From Endomicrobiia bacterium (GTDB lineage: Bacteria; Elusimicrobiota; Endomicrobiia; PHAN01), in NCBI GenBank assembly GCA_030018875.1, contig JASEHK010000004.1, positions 1 through 26,488 of the forward strand: a stretch of 26,488 nucleotides of DNA, written 5' to 3'. This document shows positions 1 through 12,000 of the stretch, piece by piece. Each line of letters opens with the position of its first letter. Positions within the stretch are counted from its first letter, which is position 1. The position numbers were made by a program, and so were the translations under genes. Under the pieces are notes generated by a model, which had not been told where the DNA came from, ran no database searches, and was given only the letters and a program-made list of their open reading frames with translations.

Positions 1-3000
1 CGGAAGCTCCGTAATAATCGAGAGCCGGAATCGTTATCGCCGTTTCGGGAGCGGTGCGGTCATAGATGAACTCGACGGTGGACATCACGACTTCAAAGTT
101 GCCGGCGGCGTCGCGCGCGCGGGAGACGGCGCGGTATCTTGTGCCCGAAGTAAAGTTAGCGTCGGTTATTGAATAAGTCCAATCGCGCTGACCTTTGCCG
201 GCAGTAACGGAGGCCGGAGCGCTCGTGGAATAATTAACCCAGCTTCCGCCTCCGGCGAAATGGCTCCAATACCAGTCGTCGCCGGCGACGCCCGCGATGC
301 GTTGGAGCGACACCGATACGGCGGCAATGCCCGCGAGGTCGCCCAGAGCGGTGCCTGATATTACGGTGAGATTTTTATGGGTCGAGCCGTCGGCGGGGAA
401 TCTCGCGACGGAAAGCGGCGGAGTCGTATCAACGGTGAAATCGTATGACGTCCACGCGCCCTGATTGCCCGACGGTCGGGCGTTGTCGAAAGCGTATATC
501 CTGACACGGTAATCCCTGTCGGACTCCATGTTCACCTTGTTCATATTGTAAGACCACGTCACTGGAGAGCCGCCGAAACTCGCCGGGGTGGGCTCGTCGG
601 CGGAAAGCGTGACGACGGCCGACGATGACCACGTTACGCCCGTCCAATAATACGTGTCGCCGGCGATGAGTTTCGAGAGTTGGATGTAGGTCGTCGAGGC
701 GCCGGCGAGATTGTCCGTTATCTGTCCCAAAAAGTCGAATGACGCGCCGCCGACGTGTCCGAGATTTACGGCGGGTGAGGCGGGGAAAGTAATCGAAGCC
801 GAGGGTCCCTGATTGTCGAGCAGGAAGTTTACCGACGAGACACCGACGCCGTAAGCCGTCTGCTGATTGTCCGCTCTGTCTTTTGCGCGCGCGGTGACAG
901 TGTATTGCGCCTGATTCTGGAATGTCGGCGCGGTGAAACTCCACGATGCGTTGTTCAGGGCGTAAACGGCGGCGGTGTTCCACGTGACGGCGAATGTCCA
1001 TCCGGGGGGCGTCGCCTTGTAATACTTGCCGGCGTCGTCGCCGGAGTTGGCGAATACGCTCACTTCGACATTTTCAATATTTCCTTTCGACGGCCAGTCG
1101 CGGGCCGTTCCGGTTATTTGAGGGATGGACGAATATATGCCGTCGGCTGCGGGCAGAGTGACGGCTGCCGTCGGGAATGACACGTCGTAAACGAAGGCCT
1201 TGTCGGACGCGGTGGTTAGATTCTGCGTTGGTATGACCTTATCGTAAACGCGAACGCGCACGAAGTAGGTCGTGTTTTCCGTCCAGGGATTTTCCGGCAG
1301 GGCGACGCGCCATTCTCCGTCGGACCACGTGGAAGTGGTGTTCCAAACTTCGGTCATCGTCCACGACGAATCGGAAACTCTCCAGAAGTGGGCGTCCGGG
1401 CGGGCGATTCGTATTTGTATGGAGTTCACGCCCGAAGGCGAGTCGTCGGCCGTGCCGGAAAGTGTGGTCAGCGCCTTATAAAAATCCCTCGACGGCTCCT
1501 GCACGGAGACGAGCGGGTTCTGATTGTCTATGCCGAAAGTCACGACCACGTTGGGCGCGGGCGGGTTGTTTTTGTCGTCGCCTCCGAAGGGCGGCGGATT
1601 CCATTCCGGCACGCTTTCCATGGAAACCGCGCGGCTCCGGATGGTATACGACTGACCGTGCGCGAAAGTCGAGCCCTCCACGGTAAACGACCAGTTGGGC
1701 AATTCCGGCGTAACGCGCATCCATGTGCTCTGCGATATCCAGTAGCCGTTTGTCGTCGTGGAAATGTTCGTGTAGTATTTGCCGTCGCCGCGTTCTATCT
1801 GCACATTGACGTACTGTGTCTCTCCGATCCCGGAGGCCGCCGGCGACGCCGTTCCGCCGACGGAGACGAACTGCGTGTAAAAAGCGTTGTTCGTCACGGT
1901 GGTTATTGTGGAGCGCGGGCGGGGAGGACGCAGGAGCATCGTTCCCGGCGTGTACGGCGATTCCTGAATGTTGCCCGCCTTGTCCGTCGCGCGCGCGCGA
2001 ATTTCGTATTTTTCTCCGTCAACTTCGGGATCGGGCTGCCACGTCATGCCCGCCGCAGAGAATGTCCACACACCGGTCGTCTGATTATATGACGCGGAAA
2101 GCCACGTCACGCCCGCCCAAATACTCCCCGTCCAGAAGGTCTCGGCGGATGTCTGCTGATGGATGTGTTTTATCTGCGCCTCGACGGTATCCATCGAGCC
2201 CGGAAACAGGTCGGACGCGGCGCCGGAAGCAAGCGAGAAAATATAAACATCCGGATAAATTCCCGGAGCGCCCGGAGGCATCGTAACGTTGGATACCGGT
2301 TTGGTCGTGTCGAATATAAAGTAGTTCGTCGTGCCCCAGGCAAGATTCGCGGCGTTGTCGTATGCGCGGGAAACCACGGTGTAGGAAGTGTTCGTCGTCC
2401 AGTAGGAATCGCCTATGGCGTACGTCCATGTGGACTGATTGAGCGCGGTTACGTGGAAAGAAGAATTATCGAGAGTAAATCCCGCCGCGCCGAAGTATTT
2501 GTCGTCGGAATGGCGATAGACGGAGACCTCCGCTCTCTGAGCTCCCGACGGAGAAGCGCCTTCGGGATAGGCGACTTCCTGCGCGGGGTCGTTGACGGTG
2601 CCGGATATCGTCGGAAGCGTATTGCGCCACACGGGCGCCCCGACCGTGCCGGCCGACGGCAAATTGACTGACGATACCGGCGCGAGCGTGTCGAAGTAAT
2701 ATGTCCTGGTGGTGAATGCGACCTCCAGATTGTTCTCGGCGGGATAGTCCACTCTGTCTTTGGCGCGCGCGTTGAGCGCGTATGAGTAGCCGGGCTCCCA
2801 CATACCGCCGGGGAATGCCGTTCTCGTCCAATCGTCGGGTATGCCCGGGGTTATCGTTATCTGGTCCGAGTGCCACGAGGTTTCCGCGCCGGACCAGCCG
2901 AGTCCGTCGAACCATCTGCCGTCGGAACGTCGGACTCTCAGGCGGATTTGATCAATGCCGGTGCCGGGAGATACGTCGGCGGCAGTGCCGGATATGGATG

Positions 3001-6000
3001 AAAGCGCCGCGCTGCGGTAAGCGACGGAGCCGGGGCCGGGTTCTATCATCCGCGAATACGGCGACTCCCAATCCATCTGGAAAGACGCGGTGGCGTTGGG
3101 CGTAAGGTTGCCGGCTTCGTCGAGAACGCGGACATAAAGTTCGTATTGCGCCCCAGACGTCCAGCCCGATGCGTCATGTATTTTTGTATAGATCCATCCG
3201 GGATTCGAATAAGAAGTCGTTGACCACACTATGCCGCCGTCCCAGCCGTTGTTGCCGTTCCAGTATCCCGCGGGAGCGATGCGACGCACAGCGACTTCAA
3301 CTTTATTCACACCGGCGGGGGAGTCTGTCGCTGTGCCGGTGAGAGTAGAGAGCTCTTTATAGCGCCTGTTGTTCTCGGGCGATATAATCGCGAAAGTGGG
3401 CGCCGCGCGGTCTATGTAGAAAGGTTGAACTTTTATCGCGCCGTCGGCAGTGCCGCCTTCGTAATGCGTGGCGTTTGCGGCGTAGTCGCGCGCGCGGGTC
3501 CTTAGGCTATAGCCGTTGCCCGATGTTCCGCCGGTCGTCCAGCATTCGGTGGCGACCGCGGCCGTCCACGGGCGCGACTTGTCTCCGACGGAGCCATCGG
3601 CCGAAGCGGTTATCCATCTGGGGTTGACGTCCCACGCCTTTGCGCCATTGTCCCACCATTGATCGTTGTCGAGACGACGGATGGCGACGTTCACGCCGTC
3701 TATTCCGGCCGTGGCGTCCGTGGACGTGCCGGAGACGGTCGTTATCTCTTTATAATATTTATCGGTTTCGGGCGGCGGCGAAATTAGCGACGAGGGATTT
3801 GTTATATCGTGGAAGAATCGTCTTATGCCCGAAGCCGCGCCGGTGGAACCCGCGGCGTCGAACGCTCTGGCCTCAATGTCGTAGCCGTGAGCGTCGGTAA
3901 GAGTCGTCGCCGGAGTGGGTATATTGTAAGTCCAATTGACGAAGGCCTCATCGAAAGTTCCGACGTCGAACCAGAGCGGAGAACCTGATGCCACCCACTG
4001 GCTCGTCGCGTCGTTCCAGTATGTCGCGCCGCGAGTGATGGCCTGCAAGTAAATCTGGACTTTCCCGACGCGCGAGTGAGCGTCCTGGGCCGTGCCGGTT
4101 ATGGATGATAGTGTATCGTAAGCGCGCAGATTCAGAGGCAGATTGACGACCGCCGCCTCCGGCGGCACGCTGTCGTAGATAAGCGACTGCCTGCGCCACG
4201 AAGATTGATTGTCGGAGTTGTCCTCGGCGCGGGCGTCCACGCGATAGAGCCGTCCGTCGAGCCACGCGGAACTGTCGGCAAATTTTGAGTGCGTGTAAGT
4301 CCACGTCGAGCCGCCGGTATTATCATAGAAACTCGTAACGGTCTCGCTGCTCCAATAGACGGGCCCGCCGCCGCCCTGCCAATAGTAAGTGTCTCCGACG
4401 AGCAAGTAAGATATTCTTATCTCCACCCGTTTTACGCCCGAGTTGAAGTCGCCGGCGCCGTCGGGCTTGTCGGCGGCCGTTCCAGAAACCGTGGCCAGAA
4501 CGCTGTACACCGGCGTGGCAGCGCCCTGAAGAGGCCTGGTGAAGGCGAACTCCGGCGGACTCGAATCGTAAGTGAAAGTGTTGGAGTCCACCCCGACGGT
4601 AAACGTCGAGGAGCCGTAGGTTTTTTCGTTGCCGGCTTTGTCGCGTCCGATTACGACAACGTTGTATCTGTGGCCGGACTGCCACCCAAACCCTTTGATG
4701 TATTTCCATTCGAGTTTGCCTGACACCGTCGAGGAATCGGTGATGACATCGGCCCAGTAATTATTGCCCGTCCAGTCCATGGCGCTTGTCCAGTATTTGC
4801 CGGTGCGCAGGTTCTGCATCACTATCTTTACGAGAGTGCCGTCGAGGCCGGAGAACGCGTCAACGGCCGTTCCCGAGAGCGTCGTAAGCGCTTTGGACGG
4901 GCTATATCCCGTGCCGTCGGCGGGCACGACGAGCGAGGCCTCCGGCGGCTGATTGTCTACGGAAAACTCTATGTATGAGAGAGTGAAATTATCCTCCTCT
5001 TTGTTGCCGGCGATATCGCGGGCGCGCGCGGTCACCCTGTACCATCTATCCGACGGCCAGTTGGCGGGAAGCGAAGTGTATTGCCATTTCGTCGCGCCGC
5101 CGGTCAGAGGCGTCGTAACGACCCACGACGAGCCGGCCACCCAGTTGGCGCCGTCCCAATAGCCGAGCCCCGAAGGTTGCACGCCCTTGCCCACACTCAC
5201 ATCTTCTATCTGTATTTCGGTATAACTCACACCGGAGGAAGTAGCGGAGTCGTCGGCGGCGGTTCCGGATATCACCGCGGGATTGATGTAAGAATTATTG
5301 TTGACGGGGAAATTAACCCGCGAGGCCGGAGCGATATTGTCCACGGAGAATGTCCTGACCTTGGGCGGCGTCTCGGTGTTGCCGAGGTAGTCCTGAGCGC
5401 GGTGACGGATTCTGTATGTCTTGCCCGATACCCAATCGTCGGCGCCTATTGCGTCGGTATAAAATCCTCGGGAGCCGCCCGAGATAGTCCACATGCTGGT
5501 GTGGTCGAACCATTTTTCGGCGTGGCCCGAGCCGACGGCGACCCACGACGAGCCGTACCACCAATAGTCCTCGGCGCCGGGCGCCCCGGGGTCGGGGTTG
5601 TCCGCGTTTTCGTCGCGATAAATCGAAATTTGGATTTTCTCGACGGCAGCGTTGTTCGGATTGAAATGGTCAACCGCCGTGCCTGATATTCTCGACAACG
5701 GGTTAGACGAAGAATATGACGCGCCCGCCGCAGGGCGTTCAAGGTCTGACGTCGGAGCGGTGTCGTCGAATATGAATGTCGTCGAACTCGCCGGCGACTG
5801 ATAAGTTACGAGGATGTCTTGGGCGCGCGAAGTCGCTCTGTAACGCCGCCCGCTCAACCACGGAGCGGTTCCCCACGCCGACGACGGATAGCGGTAGTCT
5901 CTTACATCTCCTGTTCCCGATAAAGTGGATTCAAGCCATCCGACGGGCGCGCCCGATTGCCATGCCCCGCCGTCGTAATATTCGTTGTCGGTGAGATTTT

Positions 6001-9000
6001 CTATGCGGAGCTCGACTTTGGAAAGACCTGATTTGTAGAGTCCGGCCGATTCGAGAGGATAGTCAACGGCAGTGCCGGTGAGTTGCAAGAGCGTGTTGTA
6101 TTTCGTGTCCGCCGTCGGCGACGGAATTATAAGGCGCGAAACCGGCGCCGACGACTCGACGACGAAAAACCTCGTCGAGAGAGATGTCTCGACCACGCCC
6201 GACGGATAGATGACGTTGTCTGTCGCGCGCGAGTCCACGCGATAGCGGCGCCCCTGAGCCCATACGGGCGCGTCCGCATACTGCCAAAACGTTCCGCCCG
6301 ACGATAGATTCGATAGAACATAATTCGTGGCGCCGGCGGAGCCCCAGCCGGAGCCCGAACCCAACCACGGTTTGTCGTCGGCGAGGTCCCGGATATTAAG
6401 TTCGACTTTCAATACTCCGGCCGTGGCGTCGGAAGAAGTCCCCGAGAGCGTCGGAAGAGATGTGTAAAATTTGTGCGGCGAATCTACGGCGGGCAACTGT
6501 ATCAGAGTGTCGGGTTCGGCGTTATCGAACCAGAACGTGCAAGAGGCCAGCACCGTCTGAGTGTTGAAAGCGATATCGAACGCCTGAACCTGTATGAAAT
6601 AGCTCGAGCCCGAGGCCAGCGCCGAAGCGAAATTTGCGTGAGTATAAGTCCAGTTGTACTGCGAACCGCCGATGCTCTCAAAACCGCTTGCGTTGCGCCA
6701 TCTTCCGGCGTCGGGCGAATTGAATCCGCTGAAGCCGTCCCACCACGGGTCGGTGGCTTTGTCATTCTTGCGGACGGCTATTCTTATTTTACTTGCGTCC
6801 TGTATGCCGCTTCCGACGGCCAGCCCCGCGAGGTCTTTCGCCGTGCCCGAAATGGTCGCAAGAATTCTGTACGACTTGTCGAACTCCGGGAACTCCACGC
6901 CCGAAACCGGCGGAGTGCGGTCCCACATAAATACGGAAGTCGAGACGGTGTTGTCATAGTTCAGCGCAACGTCTCTGGCCCTGGTCTCGACGGAATATGT
7001 CTTTCCCTCCACCCATTTATTTTCGTTGAAGGCATAAGACCAGGCCGTCTGCTGGGCGTCCGTGGAGAGCGCCACGAACCATGCGTTTGCGGGATTGCCG
7101 AACTCGATAAAATCGTCGGAGCCGGGCGACCAGTAGGTATTTCCGTCGGTATCTTTTATTCTTAGCTCCACCGCGCCGACTTTGCCCGGCGAAGTGTCCG
7201 AAGCCGTGCCGGCGATGAGCGAAAGTTCTTTTCTGGCGGCGGAGGACGCCGACTCCGGCGGCGCAATGAGTTTGGAGACGGGCCGCGTCGTGTCGTAGGT
7301 GAATTGTCTTTGGAACGCGGGAGATATGTTGCCGGCGCGGTCAAGCGCGCGGGACTTTATTATGTAGGTAATGCCGTTTTCCCACGCAGGCGTCGTCGAG
7401 TTTATCGAGTACCAGCCGCCATCTCCGGCATAATCCCCGCCATAAGGCACATTCGTCGCGTTGAAATAAGCGTTGACTTCTTCCATCTCGGCCCACACCG
7501 AAGCGGCGGCGTTCCACCGCTCGCTGTTATCAGTGCGCTGTATGGTTATCTGAACAAGGTCGAGTCCGGCGCGCGGCACTCCCGTGACCTCGGAGGCCGT
7601 GCCCGATATCGTCGGAAGAGAATTATGATAATCGGAATCCGGTTTCCAGAGTGTCGCCGTCGGGGTTGAAGCGTCGAATATAAACGCCGACGTGGTGGCC
7701 GCCGAAAGATTTCCGGCGCGGTCCTGCGCGCGGGCATAGACCTCGTATCTCTTGTCGAAGGTAAGCGCGGGCGTCTGATACGTCCACGGAGAAGTTCCCG
7801 CTGTCAGTATCCACGTGGCCGCATTGCCCAATACCCACGCGGCGTCGGTAGTGTTGCGGACTTTTATGTAGACCATCGTGGCTCCGCTCGTCAAGTCGTC
7901 GGAAGTGCCCGATATGGTTGAGAGAGAAATCGCGCCGGCATTGGGCGAATACCACTTATTATTGTCGGGCATTATTATGGCGAGAGAGGGCGGCGCGGTA
8001 TCGAATATAAATGTGACCGTCGAGAGAGTTATATCGGTATTTGCGGCTCGGTCTTTTGCGCGAGAAACGAGGCGATATTCCGCAGCGTTCTGCCACGAGG
8101 GAAGTCCCGTCGTCCACGACCACGAAGATGGCCAGATATTGTTGACGGCGACAAAATTATATCCCGACATCACCGTCCAAGAGCCGCCCGAAGCCGGCCG
8201 CGACGAAACTTGTATCTCGACGGTATCAAGGCCGCCCAGCGCGGCGTTCGCCGTGCCGGACACCGCGACAAGCGACGTGAAGTTCGAGGCGGCGGACGGA
8301 TAGTTTATCTGCGAAAGCGGCGGGGTGGTGTCGAATATCACGGTGTATTTTACGGAGACATTCTCTTCGTTGCCGATGTCGTCGGCGCCCCACGCGCGGA
8401 TATCATACTCGTTGTCGGAGAGCCATCCGGAAATGTTGTATTCCCACTCGGTCAGGAGACCCCCGACAGCGTCGGCGATAAATGTAGATGGAGTGACGCC
8501 GGTCCAGTTGGAGCCCGTCCAGTATCTATCAATGGTTTTGTTGTAAATCGTGAGTTTGACGAAGCCGCCGCCAGCGACCGTGATGCCCGCGAAATTATTG
8601 GGAGCGGCGGGAGTGTCGGCCGCCGTTCCGGAGATTTTAGTTATAGAGTTTCTCCACGCCACCGACGGCAAAGTAACCACCGTGACCGGAGAGTCGGTGT
8701 CATAAATAAAAGTGTTGGAGGACGCGCCGACATCAAAAATATCCTGCTGATTGCCTGCCCTGTCGAGGGCGCGCGAGACCGCCAGATATTTCTTGCCGCT
8801 CGTCCAGATGTTTCCGATGGTGTATTCCCACGACGACTGATGAACCTTGAAGTTCGCCGACGTCTCGGTGCTGAGCCACACGATGCCCGACTGCCAGCCG
8901 CTTCCGGTGTAATATCCCGCCGGCGTCGGCCCCATATCCTGTATGTAAATCTGGACTCTTCGCACGGAGTTTTGCGCTATCAAATTGTCGCCTATCGCAC

Positions 9001-12000
9001 CGGATACGACTGTAAGAGTCCGGTATTTTCCGTCGGTGACGGGCAAAGAGACCGTAGCCGTCGGGCGCGTAACATCGTAACGGAAATAAAGTCCGGCGTT
9101 GCCCGAACCCGCGCCTTCGCGGTTGCCGGGCAGAGGATAAACGTCGTCTATCGCGCGGGACTTTGCGAAGTATTCGACGCCATCCGACCATGCCACGGCG
9201 GCGGTGGATGATACCATCACCAACTGATAGTTTCCGCCGGCGAAGTTCGCGGGGTTCCAAGTGGCCTCAGTCTCATACGCCACCCACGAGGACTCCGCGA
9301 CAACGAAATATTCGCTGCCCTTTTTTATCTGAACTCCGACGGAACGTATGCCGGCCAAAGCGTCCGAGGCGGTTCCTGAAAGAGTCAGAAGCGCGTTATA
9401 GAATTCGCCGGAGGCGGGTCGCCGAATCACGCTCGACGGCTCGCCGGTGTCCCATGTAAATCTGACGGCGTTGGCGGCGGGGGGAGACATCAACGTCTGA
9501 TTTTCCCAGATTCCATAAGTGTTTCTGCCGCGACTCCTGAGGGTATAGGACGAGCCGTGCACAAAAATGTCGCCCGGAGTGAAAGACCACGAGGGAGAAG
9601 AGGGCGTGATGTTCAGCCATGTCTCGTCGGCCGTCCACGATGACGCGGCGCGGAAATAATTGTCGGATTCTCTTTGGACGCTCAAAAGAATAACTTGCGT
9701 CTCGGAGTTGGCAGTGCCTGCTATCGAGGTCAGAGAGTTTCTGAAAGTTCCGTGAGTCGGCGCCGTTATCACGGACGCGGCGGCGGGCGGACGGAAAATG
9801 AAAGTGCGCGAAGCGTATATAATTTCGAAGTTTCCGGCGCGATCTTCGGCGCGCGCGTCAACGCGGTAACCGCCGTTGTAGTCGAAGAATCCGCTCGCCG
9901 GCATCGGGAATGTCCAGACACCCGGCCCTTCGTTCCACGCCGCGTCGAGCCACGAAGCGTCCGTGCCGCTCCAGTTGGAGCCGCTCCACCAGGCGTCGTC
10001 GCCCGCCTCGGAGTCCGCAACGGTGACTCTCTGCAGGCGGACTTTGACTTCCTTCATTTTTCCCGGGCCCCAGTCCCGCGAAGTGCCCGATATCGTCGGA
10101 AGAGTCACCATCACCACTGCGTTGCTCGACGGCAAAGTGACAAAAGAAGCCGGAGCGGATGTATCGTAGATGATGTAGTTTTCCGACGAGACGGCCCAGT
10201 TCGCAGCGCTGTCCCACGCGCGGGCGCGTATGGTGTAAGATGTGCCGTTCGTCCAGTAATTCGCCGGCGAGAAAGTCCACGAAGAAGTCCAAACGTTGAC
10301 GACTTGGAAGGAAGACGCGACAGAAGCGAATCCGCCGGTCTGATAGATATAATCGTCGGAGAGCCGTTTTATCTCAACCTCGGCGCGCGACAGACCGCTT
10401 CTCACCTTGCCCGAGCCGACCGGCAGAATATCGTCGGCCGTGCCGGTTATCGTCGTGAGCGTCTTATACCATTCGTTATTCGCGGGATAAAGGACGGACG
10501 ATTCGGGATTGGTCTGATCCAAAACGAACGTGACCGAGGATATGTTCGTTTCCATATTGGCCGACGGAACGGCCCAGTCCTCGGAGCGCGGCCAGAGCGT
10601 GTAAGAGTAATCGGCGGCGAAAGGAACAGGGTCGAAGACCTTCCACCATGAACCGGGGTTGCCGTCGGTAAGGTCGGCATAAAACCAGGAGTTGTCCGAG
10701 CCGGCCCATCCGGCCCCGCCCGACCACCAGGCGTTGTCGGAACGGCGCATACGGAACATCACATATTTGACTCCGCTGGCGCCGGTGGCGGTGTCGTTCG
10801 TCGTGCCGAAAATTCCCGTAACCTGATTTTTGGTCAGCAGTCCTTCGACGGGCGCGGTGGCCTTCGAAACCGGCGGCTCGGTGTCGTATCTGAAACTTAG
10901 CCCCGTCGTCGCCCAGTCGGGGTCGGCGGGATTTCGTCCGGAATTATCGCGCGCCTCGACCCAGATTTTGTATTGCACGCCGCTTTCAAGAGTGTAGGAA
11001 GACGAAGAAAGCGTCCAGTTGCTCAAAGTCCCGCCGACCTTGCCCCAAGTCGGCTGGTCGGGAGGCAGGTTGAAAAGACCCGACGCCGGATTCCAGTAAA
11101 GGTTCGTCTGAAGATTGCGCAGAACGACCCAAACGTCTTTGACGCCCGAAGGAGTGGAGCCGGGGTCGGATGCGGTGCCGGCTATAACGGGAAGAGCCGA
11201 GTACTTCCCGCCGGACACTGGATAAGTCGTGACGGCCACGGCGTCGGTGTTGTCATAAGTGAAACTGCGCTCGGCGATGGAAGAAACATTGCTTGAGCCG
11301 TCTATTGAGCGGGCGCGAACCACATAGCCGACGCCGTCCTGCCAGACAAGATCGCCGTCCTGCCATTGCCAGTCGGTCGTGCCGGCGGCGTCCCACCATT
11401 TCTCGCCGGCGCTGAAGACGTTGCCGTTCTGGTCCCAATAATCCGCGCCGCGCAAGATCGCCGCCTCGACCTTGCTTAAGCCCGACTTAACGCCGGGAGA
11501 GACGGGGTCAACGTCGGCGGCGGTTCCGGTTATCTTCGGGAGCGACGACTCGTACGCCGCGTCGGGGTCTATCAGTCCGGCGACAGGTGCCGTGGAATCG
11601 TACATGAAAGAAACTATGCTTGCCTCAGTAAAGTTGCCGGCCGCGTCGTAAGAACGCGCCTGCGCGGTGAAGTTGCGGTTCGGCGTCCACGACGGAGAAG
11701 CGGCCTGCCAATCCGCCGTCCCCGAGGCGGCGACCCACGTGGACTCCGCGACATCGCCCCACGCAATGCCGTTCCAGCGGACGTTGTCCGTCACATTGAT
11801 GATTTTAAGTTCGGTGCGGCTTACGCCGGCCGGAGAGTCCGAGGCAGTGCCACGTATCGTCGAGAGAGGATTGAGAGGGCCATAGTAAGCGCCCGCCGTC
11901 GGAGATGTCACGGAAACTACGGGGCCGACGCGGTCGCAACTGAAATATATTGTACGGGGATCGCTTTCCTGATTTATGGCTTCGTCCACGGCGGCGGAAC

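Noticed and set aside
8210..9211. Plus-strand open frame of 333 codons
   Set aside because: It lies antisense to the in-phase giant repeat gene, is Arg/Gly/Val-rich without domain-like pattern, and many like it occur all along the gene. It is a by-product of GC-rich codon use on the other strand.
9674..10651. Plus-strand open frame of 325 codons
   Set aside because: Antisense shadow of block B with Arg-rich composition, no recognisable motif and no convincing start context.
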